Assembly: GCF_029080175.1 (NCBI RefSeq)
Contig: NZ_JARFJC010000022.1
DNA length: 64,000 nt
Direction: 5' to 3' (one strand)
Source of the DNA: Luteipulveratus flavus
GTDB taxonomy: Bacteria > Actinomycetota > Actinomycetes > Actinomycetales > Dermatophilaceae
Shown: one piece after another, positions 17,271-24,787 of the stretch
Numbering within the stretch: the stretch's first letter is position 1
Layout of the letters: each line of letters starts with the position of its first letter
Notes under the pieces: generated by a model
The model's input: the letters and a program-made list of their open reading frames with translations, nothing else
Databases searched by the model: none
What the model was told of the DNA's origin: nothing
Position numbers and translations under genes: made by a program

Positions 17271-17867
17271 TCAGCGCGCGCTCCGGTCGACGTCGCGGGC
17301 AGCCGGCGGCAGCAGCGCGGGGTCCTCGGCGGGCCAGCCCTGCGGGTCCGTACCCAGGACCATCAGCTGCCGCGTCTCGGCGTCGCTCCACGCCGACACC
17401 TCCTGCCTGCCCGAGATGACGGCGTCCACAAAGTCCGACCAGGGGACCCATCGGGCCTCGCCGACCTCCTCGGGGTCCGGGCTGATCTCGTGCGACGGCA
17501 GCCAGCCGGCGTACACGGGGCACTGCTCGTGCTCGACGACGCCGTCCATCTCGGCGCGGTAGGAGAAGCGCGGCAGCACCAGCCGCAAGGAGGTGGGCCG
17601 GACGCCGAGCTCCTGCCAGGCGCGGCGCCGTACGGCGTCCTCCATCGGCTCGCCCGGCGCGGGATGTCCGCACACGGAGTTGGTCCACACCCCCGCGAAG
17701 GTGCGCTTGGTCTCCGCCCGCCGCGTGAGCAGGAAGGCGCCGTCCGGGCCGAACAGGTAGAGCGAGAACGCCAGGTGCAGCGGGGTGCTCGCGTGATGGA
17801 CGTCGGCCTTGGGCGCCGTGCCCACCGCGTTGCCGTCGTCGTCGAGCAGGACGACCTCCTCGGTCAT
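17271..17867 (-). CDS. idi: Isopentenyl-diphosphate delta-isomerase (type I)
   Basis: Interconverts IPP and DMAPP, supplying the starter for prenyl chains. The 198-aa protein has the Nudix-like core with LHLAFSLYLFG, FAGVWTNSVCGHPAPGE (active-site Cys in NSVCGHP), and EHEQCPVYAG with the metal-site Glu pair. The length is standard for bacterial type I enzymes. The ATG at 17867 has GGAGGGAGC upstream and overlaps the stop of the preceding flavoprotein gene (ATGA). It is therefore the last gene of a four-gene minus-strand operon that starts with the type III PKS. Confidence 0.95.
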   Translation of the reverse strand: MTEEVVLLDDDGNAVGTAPKADVHHASTPLHLAFSLYLFGPDGAFLLTRRAETKRTFAGVWTNSVCGHPAPGEPMEDAVRRRAWQELGVRPTSLRLVLPRFSYRAEMDGVVEHEQCPVYAGWLPSHEISPDPEEVGEARWVPWSDFVDAVISGRQEVSAWSDAETRQLMVLGTDPQGWPAEDPALLPPAARDVDRSAR

Positions 17868-18907
17868 GACGCTCCCTCCAGCCGGTGCAGCGCGGCGCCG
17901 AACAGCCACGGCAGCGTGGCAGCGGCAGGCACGATGCGCTTGCGGATCCAGGCGGGCTCGGTCGCTCGCAGCAGCAGTCCGGTGGCGGCGAAGGGCACGC
18001 GGTTCACGGCCCGCCAGGCGGAGGCGTACGACTCCGGCCGGCCCGACACGATCGCATCGACCGCCGCCCGGCCGTGGGCCAGGCCGAGGGAGATGCCCTC
18101 GCCGGTGAGCGCGTCGACGTACCCGCTGGCGTCGCCGACCAGCATGACCCGCCCGAGCACCGGCGCGGCTGCCCGCTGCCGGAGCGGCCCGGCACCCCGG
18201 ACGTCGGTCGCGGGCTCGGCGCCGTCCAGGCGGGCGACCAGCTCGGGGAACTGCCGCAGATGCGTGTCGTACGAGGCTCGCTCGCCGGTGAGCACGGCCA
18301 CGCCGACGAGGTCCTCGGCGACCGGGGTGACGTACGCCTCCGCGCTCCCGCCCCAGTGCACCTCCACCCGGTCGCTCCACGGTCGTACCCGGAAGTGGCG
18401 GCGCTGCCCGAAGCGGGGTCGCCGGTCGGCGGGACGGTCCAGACCGAGCCGTCGCCGGGTGGGCGAGTGCAGGCCGTCCGCCGCGATCAGGTGGCCGGCG
18501 GACAGGGTCGAGCCGTCGCCGCAGCTCACCACGACCCGGTCGGCCTCGGCGGTGATGTCGGAGGCCGCGCACGACCGGAGCTCGACGCCCGACGCGAGCG
18601 CCGCCGTACGCAGCGCCCGGTGCAGGACGGTCCGGCGGACGCCGCGTCCGGGCCCGCTTCGGAAGGCCGCGCTCGCCCGGACGCCCGGCGCGAGATAGGT
18701 GATGCCGGTCAACGGGTAGCCGGGCGGCTCGATGCCCAGCCCGGCCAGGGCGGCGAGACCGCCTGGCATCAGCCCCTCGCCGCAGGCCTTGTCGACGTCG
18801 CCGTCCCGGGGCTCCAGGACCGTGGTGGTGAGCCCAGCGCGAGCGGCGTACACGGCGGCGCCGAGCCCGACGGGGCCTCCGCCGACGACGACCACGTCGG
18901 TGCTCAT
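17864..18907 (-). CDS. FAD-dependent monooxygenase-like protein (SrsC/AgqC-like)
   Basis: A 347-aa flavoprotein with the Rossmann motif VVVVGGGPVGLGAAVYAARAG at the N-terminus, a DKACGEGLMPGG block and VMLVGDASGYVDALTGEGI near 270-288, as in aromatic-ring hydroxylase-like and geranylgeranyl reductase-like flavoproteins. The gene position between an ICMT-type methyltransferase and idi, in an operon begun by a type III PKS, matches the flavoprotein hydroxylase of srs/agq clusters, which would oxidise a resorcinol to a quinol (inference). Start and stop both overlap neighbours by 4 bp. Confidence 0.82.
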   Translation of the reverse strand: MSTDVVVVGGGPVGLGAAVYAARAGLTTTVLEPRDGDVDKACGEGLMPGGLAALAGLGIEPPGYPLTGITYLAPGVRASAAFRSGPGRGVRRTVLHRALRTAALASGVELRSCAASDITAEADRVVVSCGDGSTLSAGHLIAADGLHSPTRRRLGLDRPADRRPRFGQRRHFRVRPWSDRVEVHWGGSAEAYVTPVAEDLVGVAVLTGERASYDTHLRQFPELVARLDGAEPATDVRGAGPLRQRAAAPVLGRVMLVGDASGYVDALTGEGISLGLAHGRAAVDAIVSGRPESYASAWRAVNRVPFAATGLLLRATEPAWIRKRIVPAAATLPWLFGAALHRLEGAS

Positions 18908-19422
18908 GCCGGCACCGACCGTCGGCCGAGCGCCGCGTCCTCGACCCGGATCCGGACGGTCAGCAGCGCCGCGTTGAGGACGGTGAACAGCACGGCGGTC
19001 AGCCAGGCCGTGTGGACCAGTGGCAGCGCCACACCCTCCACGACCACCGCAACGTAGTTGGGGTGCGGGATCAGGCGGTACGGCCCGCGCGTGACCAGAT
19101 CCGCGCCCGGGACGACGATCACCCGGGTGTTCCAGAAGTGGCCGAGCGTGCGGATGCACCACCAGCGCAGCGCCTGGGTGAGCAGCACGACCACGACCAT
19201 CGTCCAGCCGAGCGCGGGGACGAACGGCCGGTCCAGCAGCCACACCTCCAGCAGCGCACCGACCAGCAGCGAGGTGTGCAGCACGACCATCACCGGGTAG
19301 TGGCCGGCGCCGTACTCGCGGCCGCCGCGCGCGAACGCCCAGGCCGCGTGCCGCTTCGAGACGACCAGCTCCGCGACCCGCTCCAGGCCGACGAGCAGGA
19401 CGAACGCGGTGAACCAGCCCAT
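18904..19422 (-). CDS. Isoprenylcysteine carboxyl methyltransferase-family membrane methyltransferase
   Basis: A 172-aa integral membrane protein with four to five hydrophobic segments. The C-terminal motif VTRGPYRLIPHPNYVAVVVEGVA-type block, here beginning LVTRGPYRLIPHPNYV (about residues 108-123), is the SAM-binding signature of the ICMT/phospholipid methyltransferase family. Next to a type III PKS this type of enzyme O-methylates the polyketide phenol, as in the srs operon of Streptomyces (established for SrsB). The start overlaps the PKS stop by one base (TGATG) and the stop overlaps the flavoprotein start by 4 bp. Confidence 0.87.
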   Translation of the reverse strand: MGWFTAFVLLVGLERVAELVVSKRHAAWAFARGGREYGAGHYPVMVVLHTSLLVGALLEVWLLDRPFVPALGWTMVVVVLLTQALRWWCIRTLGHFWNTRVIVVPGADLVTRGPYRLIPHPNYVAVVVEGVALPLVHTAWLTAVLFTVLNAALLTVRIRVEDAALGRRSVPA

Positions 19423-20483
19423 CAGTCGGCCCTCAGCAGGACCAGCTCGAGGCAGAACCCCGGACCCATCGCCAGCAGCAGGCCGTTGGTACCCGCGCGG
19501 GGCGGTCGGTCCCGCAGCGTGTCGGCGAGGATGTGGAGCACGGACGCGGACGACAGGTTGCCGATCCGGCGCAGGGAGCTCCAGGTGACGCCCAGCGCGT
19601 CGCGGGTGACCTCCAGTGCGTCGGCCATCGCCTCCAGCACCTTCGGTCCGCCCGGGTGGGCGACCCACCAGCCGACGTCGTCGCGGGTCAGGCCGTGGCC
19701 GGCGAGGAAGCGGTCGACGTCGTCGCGCAGGTGCGCCCGCACCAGCTCGGGCACCTCCACGCCGAGCACGATCCGCAGCCCGGTCGAGCCGACGTCCCAG
19801 CCCATCGCGCGCTCGGTGTCGGGGTAGAGGCGGCTCCTGCTGTCGACCACGCGCACACCGGACGCGCCCGGCTCGGCGTCCGCGCCGCGCAGGACCACCG
19901 CGCCCGCACCGTCGCCGAACAGGCCGCTGGCGACGAGATTCGCGACCGACGTGTCGTCCCGCTGCACCGTCAGGCTGCACAGCTCGACGGACAGCAGCAC
20001 GGCCGTCGCCGACGGGTGACCGCGTAGGTAGTCGTGCACGCGAGCGATGCCCGCGGCGCCGGCGACGCAGCCGAGACCGACCAGCGGCACGCGCTTGACG
20101 TCCTCACGCAAGCCGATCTCCATCGCGATCCGGGCGTCCAGCGACGGGACCGCGAAGCCGGTGATGGTGGTCGAGACGATGAGGTCGACGTCCTCGGGCC
20201 GCTGGCCGGCCCCCTCCAGCGCCGCCAGCACCGCGGCCGCCCCGAGCCGTACGCCCTCGCGGATGAAGGCGTCGTTCGCCGCACCGAAGTCGCCGAGATC
20301 GGCGTACGAGGACAGCGGCAGCGCGAGGTGACGCCGGTCGACGCCGGCGTTGGCGTGGATGCGTTCGAGCAGCCGTCGGTCAGCGCCGTCCTTGGTCAGC
20401 ATGTCCGCGAAGGCAGCGGTGACCTCGTCCTGGTCGTGGCGGTGCGCCGGGAGGACACCGGTCGCTGCGGCGAGGTGACTCAC
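19422..20483 (-). CDS. Type III polyketide synthase
   Basis: A 353-aa chalcone/stilbene synthase-fold enzyme. The catalytic triad is visible: Cys139 in VGLGCVAGAAG, His in GWWVAHPGGPKV (about residue 272) and Asn in RIGNLSSASV (about 305). The C-terminal LLLAMGPGFCLELVLL is canonical. It is expected to extend a starter acyl-CoA with malonyl-CoA and cyclise it; chain length cannot be predicted. Two tandem GTG codons (20486 and 20483) could start it. A TAGGTT box lies 6 nt before the second, which I prefer. First gene of the minus-strand PKS-methyltransferase-flavoprotein-idi operon. Confidence 0.94.
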   Translation of the reverse strand: MSHLAAATGVLPAHRHDQDEVTAAFADMLTKDGADRRLLERIHANAGVDRRHLALPLSSYADLGDFGAANDAFIREGVRLGAAAVLAALEGAGQRPEDVDLIVSTTITGFAVPSLDARIAMEIGLREDVKRVPLVGLGCVAGAAGIARVHDYLRGHPSATAVLLSVELCSLTVQRDDTSVANLVASGLFGDGAGAVVLRGADAEPGASGVRVVDSRSRLYPDTERAMGWDVGSTGLRIVLGVEVPELVRAHLRDDVDRFLAGHGLTRDDVGWWVAHPGGPKVLEAMADALEVTRDALGVTWSSLRRIGNLSSASVLHILADTLRDRPPRAGTNGLLLAMGPGFCLELVLLRAD

Positions 20484-20489
20484 CACCTC

Positions 20490-20516
20490 AACCTAACCGC
20501 TGGCGCCTACTGTCAA
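20490..20516 (-). promoter_or_regulatory. Promoter of the PKS operon
   Basis: On the minus strand TTGACA (20511-20516) and TAGGTT (20490-20495) are separated by 15 bp, and the start codon follows 3-6 nt later. The -35 box overlaps the -10 box of the divergent UbiA promoter. Confidence 0.55.
20508..20513 (+). promoter_or_regulatory. Candidate -10 box for UbiA gene
   Basis: TACTGT exactly 7 nt before the ATG at 20521, consistent with leaderless transcription. It overlaps the -35 element of the PKS operon promoter on the other strand. Confidence 0.5.
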
Positions 20517-20520
20517 TCGC

Positions 20521-21327
20521 ATGAAGCCCACGCGTCGCGGCGCGCTCCTCGCTGCGTGCCACCCCGCGCCCACCGTGGCGGTCACGGTCTTGACGGCGCT
20601 GCTCTCTGTCGCGTACGGGCACTCGCTCCGGACGGCGGTCCCGGTCGTGGTCGCCGTCCTGCTGGGGCAGCTCACCATCGGCTGGTCCAACGACCTGATC
20701 GACCTGCCGCGGGACCTCGCCGTCGGCCGGTCCGACAAGCCGATCGCCCGAGGTGACGTCTCGGCCGAGGTCGTCCGCCGGTCCATCGTGATCGCCGGGA
20801 TCGGTTGTGTCGCAGCATCTTTCGCGTGCGGTGTCCCTTCGGCGCTCGTCCACCTGGGGCTGGGCGTCGCGGCCGGATGGGCGTACAACCTCGGCCTCAA
20901 GAGCACGGTCTGGTCGCCGGTGCCGTACGCGGTCGCGTTCGCCGCGCTGCCCGCCGTGGTCACGCTCGCGCGGGCCGAGCGCGGGTGGCCGCCCGCGTGG
21001 GCGATGGCCGCAGGCGCGCTCATCGGTGTCGGTCTCCACCTGTTGAACGCGCTCCCCGACCTCGCCGAGGACATCCGGGCCGGCGTCCTCGGCCTGCCGC
21101 AGCGTCTCGGCCCTCGGACGGTGCAGGCGGTCGCGCCGCTGGTGCTGCTGGCGGCGTCCGCCGTCGTCGTGCTCGCCCCAGGGCCGCCCGTACCGGTCTG
21201 GGCGTGGGCGGCGCTCGTCCTGACCGCCGCCCTCGCCGCGTTCGCCGCCCGGGCGACCGGTCGTACGCCCTTCCTCGCCGCGATCGCGATCGCGGCGGTC
21301 GACGTGGGGCTGCTCGTCGGGCGCTGA
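20521..21327 (+). CDS. UbiA-family prenyltransferase
   Basis: A 268-aa membrane enzyme with about eight membrane helices. The first aspartate-rich motif is NDLIDLPRDLAVGRSDKP at residues 57-74 (N/D at 57, 58, 61, 65). The second is DLAEDIRAGVLGLPQ at about 180-194. UbiA enzymes transfer a prenyl group from its diphosphate to an aromatic acceptor. Divergent from the type III PKS operon with a gap of only 37 bp, it is the natural candidate for prenylating the PKS product, as AgqD-type enzymes do in alkyl-O-dihydrogeranyl-methoxyhydroquinone clusters. The substrate is inference. The ATG is well placed after a TACTGT box. Confidence 0.9.
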   Translation: MKPTRRGALLAACHPAPTVAVTVLTALLSVAYGHSLRTAVPVVVAVLLGQLTIGWSNDLIDLPRDLAVGRSDKPIARGDVSAEVVRRSIVIAGIGCVAASFACGVPSALVHLGLGVAAGWAYNLGLKSTVWSPVPYAVAFAALPAVVTLARAERGWPPAWAMAAGALIGVGLHLLNALPDLAEDIRAGVLGLPQRLGPRTVQAVAPLVLLAASAVVVLAPGPPVPVWAWAALVLTAALAAFAARATGRTPFLAAIAIAAVDVGLLVGR

Positions 21328-21331
21328 CCGG

Positions 21332-21355
21332 GTTCGTGACGCGCGGAGTGGGTAG
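21332..21355 (+). promoter_or_regulatory. Putative SigB/SigF-type promoter
   Basis: GTTC (21332-21335), 14-bp spacer, GGGTAG (21350-21355), matching the GTTT-N14-16-GGGTAT pattern of general stress sigma factors. It lies 44 bp before a gene for a general stress flavin protein. Confidence 0.45.
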
Positions 21356-21399
21356 CCGAAGGAGACAGCGTTCACCCACGACACAGGAGAGGCGTCGAG

Positions 21400-21879
21400 A
21401 TGGCTGAGGCAGGAACCCCGGAGAAGGTCGCCGAGCTGGTCAAGGACGTGAAGGTCGCGATGCTGACCTTCGTCGACCCGAGCGGTCGGCTGATGAGCAA
21501 GCCGATGGCCACCCAGGACGTCGACTTCAGCGGCGACATCTGGTTCATCGGCGAGCGCGACAGCCACAAGTCGCGGGCGATCCAGCAGGACTCCCGCGTC
21601 AACGTCGCCTACGCCGGGCGCGGGACCTGGGTCTCGGTCGCCGGCCGCGCGGAGGTCGTGGACGACGTCGCCCGGCTGAAGGACCTGTGGAACACCTTCA
21701 CCGACGCCTGGCTGGAGGGTGGCCCGGAGAACCCGAACAACGTGCTGATCCACGTCGCCGGCGAGAGCGCGGAGTACTGGGACTCACCGGGCGGCAAGGT
21801 CGTCCAGGTCGCAAACCTGGTGAAGGCCAAGGCGACCGGCGAGCGGTACGAGGGCGAGAACGAGCAGGTCGAGCTGTAG
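21400..21879 (+). CDS. General stress protein 26-like pyridoxamine oxidase-family protein
   Basis: A 159-aa split-barrel protein. MLTFVDPSGRLMSKPMATQDVDFSGDIWFIGERDSHK and VSVAGRAEVVDD match the general stress protein 26 group of the PNPOx superfamily, thought to bind a flavin or F420. The C-terminus WDSPGGKVVQVANLVKAKATG is also family-typical. The ATG has AGGAGAGG upstream. A GTTC-N14-GGGTAG promoter fits stress sigma control, and a SigB/SigF-type factor is encoded 6 kb away. Confidence 0.85.
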   Translation: MAEAGTPEKVAELVKDVKVAMLTFVDPSGRLMSKPMATQDVDFSGDIWFIGERDSHKSRAIQQDSRVNVAYAGRGTWVSVAGRAEVVDDVARLKDLWNTFTDAWLEGGPENPNNVLIHVAGESAEYWDSPGGKVVQVANLVKAKATGERYEGENEQVEL

Positions 21880-21893
21880 CGAACCCGGGCCGG

Positions 21894-23096
21894 TCAGGAG
21901 GCGTCGGCCTCGGGAGTGATCGGCTGCTTGGGCAGGCGACGCACCTTCGCCCGGCGGCGACGTCGCTCGGGGATCATCGAGCGCATCTCCTCGAGCTTGC
22001 CGAAGCACAGCAGCCGGTCCTGCGACTCCAGCACCAGGCCGTGGCGCGGGTTCGGGATGACGGCCGTGCCGCGGTGCACCGTCAGCACGGTGATGTCGCG
22101 CTCCTCCAGGCCGGACTCGCGCAGCGTCTTGCCGACCAGGTCGGCGCTGCCGTGGACGACCAGCTCCGCGACGCCGTACCCCGTGGAGACGGTGAGGCGC
22201 TGCCGTACGTCGATCTCCGGGAAGGCGACCTGGTTGGCGATGTAGTCGATGATCGCGCCGGCGACGTCGAGCTTGGTGGCGGTCTCGATGCCCTCCAGCC
22301 CGGGGGAGGAGTTGACCTCCATCACCAGCGGCCCGTCGGCGCCCTCCAGCATGTCGACGCCCGCGACGCGCAGGCCCATGATCTGGGCCGAGCGGACCGC
22401 GGTCTCCTCGTACTCCTTCGGCAGCTCGACCGGCTCGACCGACCCGCCCCGGTGGACGTTCGAGCGGAACTCGTCGCCGTGCGCCCGCCGACGCATCGCG
22501 GCGACCACCCGGTCGCCCACCACGAGCGCACGGATGTCGCGGCCGCGCGACTCCTTGATGAAGCTCTGGATGAGGACGTTCTGCTTGGTGCTGTGCAGCG
22601 TCTCGATGATCGCCTCGGCGACCTTGATCTCCGGGGCGAGGATGACGCCGATGCCCTGGGTGCCCTCCAGCAGCTTGATGACGACCGGGGCGCCCCCGAC
22701 CCGCTCGATCGCCGGGCGGACGTCCGCGCGGTTGCGCACGAACGTCGTCGCGGGCATGCCGATGTTGTGCCGGGACAGGATCTGGGTGGCCCGCAGCTTG
22801 TCGCGCGCGTTGCTGATGCCGTTGGCGGTGTTCGGCGTGTAGACGTCCATCTGCTCGAACTGCCGCACGACCGCCGTACCGAAGTAGGTGATCGAGCTGC
22901 CGATCCGCGGGACGATCGCGTCGTAGTCCGACAGCGGTCGGCCGCGGAACTGCAGGTCAGGTTCCTCACCGGTGAGGTCGATCGCGAAGCGCAGGGTGTT
23001 GAGGACCTTGACCTCGTGGCCGCGCTCGATGGCGGCACTGCGCAGTCGTTGGGTGGAGTAGGCGCGAGGCGCGCGGGAGAGGATTGCGAGCTTCAT
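21894..23096 (-). CDS. rimK: RimK-family ATP-grasp glutamate ligase with TrkA_C domain
   Basis: A 400-aa protein. Residues 1-290 form a RimK-type ATP-grasp ligase: MKLAILSRAPRAYSTQRL, then the pre-ATP-grasp domain, ATP-binding VIKLLEGTQGIGVIL, FIKESRGRDIRALVVGD and the metal-site VMEVNSSPGLEGIE. RimK adds glutamates to the C-terminus of ribosomal protein S6. The last 100 residues (about 300-385) resemble a TrkA_C/RCK_C domain (VAELVVHGSADLVGKTLRESGLEERDI and following), a regulatory small-molecule domain. The ATG at 23096 gives the canonical start. Divergent from a RimB-like protease gene 16 bp away. Confidence 0.9.
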   Translation of the reverse strand: MKLAILSRAPRAYSTQRLRSAAIERGHEVKVLNTLRFAIDLTGEEPDLQFRGRPLSDYDAIVPRIGSSITYFGTAVVRQFEQMDVYTPNTANGISNARDKLRATQILSRHNIGMPATTFVRNRADVRPAIERVGGAPVVIKLLEGTQGIGVILAPEIKVAEAIIETLHSTKQNVLIQSFIKESRGRDIRALVVGDRVVAAMRRRAHGDEFRSNVHRGGSVEPVELPKEYEETAVRSAQIMGLRVAGVDMLEGADGPLVMEVNSSPGLEGIETATKLDVAGAIIDYIANQVAFPEIDVRQRLTVSTGYGVAELVVHGSADLVGKTLRESGLEERDITVLTVHRGTAVIPNPRHGLVLESQDRLLCFGKLEEMRSMIPERRRRRAKVRRLPKQPITPEADAS

Positions 23097-23112
23097 CCGA
23101 TTACCTGGAAAG

Positions 23113-23595
23113 ATGGGGCGGGTGTCAGAGCCGCCCCATTCAACCATCGTGGGCTGGCGTGAGTGGGTGCGGTTGCCAGGTGCCGGAGTTCCGTGGATCA
23201 AGGCCAAGATCGACACCGGCGCGCGCTCATCCTCCCTGCACGCCTTCGACGTCGAGGAGCTCGACCGCGACGGCGTGCCCTGGGTCCGCTTCTCGGTCCA
23301 CCCGTGGCAGCACACCGACGGCGACGCGGTCGTGGTGGAGCGCCCGATCCACGACCGACGCCTGGTCCGCAGCTCCTCCGGTCACGCCGAGGACCGCATC
23401 GTGGTGCTCCTCGACCTCGTCCTGGTACGCCGCCGGCTGAGCGCCGAGGTGACGCTCACCAACCGCGACGCCATGGGGTTCCGGATGCTGGTGGGTCGCG
23501 AAGCGCTGGAGCGCGGGTACGTCGTGGACGCCCGCCGCTCCTGGGTGGGCGGCCGGCCGCGCCTGGCCACCCGCCGCAAGAACGCCGGCCGCTGA
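23113..23595 (+). CDS. RimB-like retropepsin-fold protease (COG4067 family)
   Basis: A 160-aa protein with the aspartic-protease-like motif KAKIDTGARSSSLHAFD (about residues 30-46) and a later LVGREALERGYVVD block. This is the family often labelled ATP-dependent zinc protease, but its fold is retropepsin-like. In Pseudomonas the RimB member trims glutamate tails added by RimK. Here it is divergent from rimK with a 16-bp gap, which supports that pairing. The ATG at 23113 follows a TTACCT box by 6 nt; a GTG at 23122 is an alternative start. Confidence 0.88.
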   Translation: MGRVSEPPHSTIVGWREWVRLPGAGVPWIKAKIDTGARSSSLHAFDVEELDRDGVPWVRFSVHPWQHTDGDAVVVERPIHDRRLVRSSSGHAEDRIVVLLDLVLVRRRLSAEVTLTNRDAMGFRMLVGREALERGYVVDARRSWVGGRPRLATRRKNAGR

Positions 23596-23633
23596 GCCGG
23601 AACACCTGACCGCCGCGCCCGGTTGCCGCGTAC

Positions 23634-24494
23634 ATGGCTGAGACGAAGCAGCAGGTGGTGGCCGTCCTCGGGACGGGGACGATGGGCGCCGGGATGGCGC
23701 GGTCGGCGGCGCGCGCCGGCCACGACGTACGGGTGTGGAACCGGACCCGGTCCCGCGCCGAGTCGCTGAGCTCCGACGGGATCGACGTGGCGGGCTCTGT
23801 CGCCGACGCGGTGAGGGGAGCGGACGTCGTCGTCACGATGCTCTTCGACACCGACGCCGTGCTCGGGGTGGCGGATGAGCTCGTCGGCGCGCTCGGCGAC
23901 GACGCGGTGTGGGTGCAGAGCTCGACGGTCGGCCCGGACGGCATGGCCCGCATCGCCGACGCGGCGAGCACCGATCGGCTCCTCGACGCGCCGATGCTCG
24001 GGACGAAGCAGCCGGCCGAGCAGGGATCGCTGGTCGCGCTGGTGTCCGGCCCGCACGCGCTGGTCACCTCGGCGACGCCGACCCTCGACGCACTGACCAG
24101 CAAGGTCGTCCGCGCAGGCGACGCGCTCGGTCAGGCCAGCGGGCTGAAGCTGGCGTGCAACGCCTGGATCGCCTCCATCACCGCCGCCGCTGCGCAGTCC
24201 GTCGCGCTCGCCGAGGGCCTCGGGCTGGACGCGCGTACCTTCCTGGAGGCGCTCGACGGGGGCGCGAGCAACGCGCCGTACCTGCAGATGAAGGGGAAGG
24301 CGATGATCGAGGGCGCGTACGAGCCGTCGTTCGCGCTGGACGGAATGCTGAAGGACACCGGGCTGATCCGCGACGCGCTGGCGAGGGTCGGCCTGCGCAC
24401 GGACGTCATCGACGGGCAGCGGGCGGTGTTCGAGCAGGCGTCGAAGGACGGCCACGGCGACCAGGACATGGCCGCGGTCCGCCTCGCCTTCTGA
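23634..24494 (+). CDS. NAD(P)-dependent beta-hydroxyacid dehydrogenase family protein
   Basis: A 286-aa enzyme of the 3-hydroxyisobutyrate dehydrogenase superfamily. It has the nucleotide-binding GTGTMGAGMARSAARAGHDV, the substrate motif LDAPMLGTKQPAEQGSL and the catalytic-lysine region ASGLKLACNAW (Lys about 178). The substrate is unknown. GTKQPAEQG differs from the usual GG-containing DAPVSGG, so a specialised substrate is possible. It ends just before a strong terminator. Confidence 0.87.
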   Translation: MAETKQQVVAVLGTGTMGAGMARSAARAGHDVRVWNRTRSRAESLSSDGIDVAGSVADAVRGADVVVTMLFDTDAVLGVADELVGALGDDAVWVQSSTVGPDGMARIADAASTDRLLDAPMLGTKQPAEQGSLVALVSGPHALVTSATPTLDALTSKVVRAGDALGQASGLKLACNAWIASITAAAAQSVALAEGLGLDARTFLEALDGGASNAPYLQMKGKAMIEGAYEPSFALDGMLKDTGLIRDALARVGLRTDVIDGQRAVFEQASKDGHGDQDMAAVRLAF

Positions 24495-24511
24495 GGGGAC
24501 CCACGACGTGC

Positions 24512-24546
24512 GAAAGCCCCCGGGAGCAGTGCTCCCGGGGGCTTCG
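24512..24546. terminator. Bidirectional terminator hairpin
   Basis: AAGCCCCCGGGAGCA pairs with its complement across a 2-nt loop, followed by TTCG. It lies between the dehydrogenase gene (plus, ends 24494) and the 3' end of tRNA-Ser (minus, 24549), so it can serve both. Confidence 0.85.
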
Positions 24547-24548
24547 AC

Positions 24549-24638
24549 TGGCGGTGGCGGTGGGATTTGAACCCACGGTGGAGTTGCCCCCACACACGCT
24601 TTCGAGGCGTGCTCCTTAGGCCGCTCGGACACGCCACC
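24549..24638 (-). tRNA. tRNA-Ser (CGA)
   Basis: The minus-strand RNA starts GGTGGCGTGTCCGAGCGG and has the long variable arm of a serine tRNA (GTGTGGGGGCAACTCCAC). The anticodon loop is CTCGAAA with CGA at 24602-24604. The T-arm has GGGTTCAAATCCC. The acceptor stem GGTGGCG/CGCCACC pairs fully and the CCA is encoded (24549-24551). A TACTCT box lies 7 nt upstream of the 5' end (24646-24651). It reads UCG codons. Confidence 0.96.
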
Positions 24639-24787
24639 GCCGACGAGAGTACCCGAGCGCCCGCCGCGGGCGAAATCGACCCTCGGCGCACCTGCGATGT
24701 TCACCGCCGCGTCCGCCTCGCCGTCGTCCGGCGTTCATCGGGCGGCGCTGCGATGAGGCGTTCGGCCCCACATCGAAAGGTCCCCCG

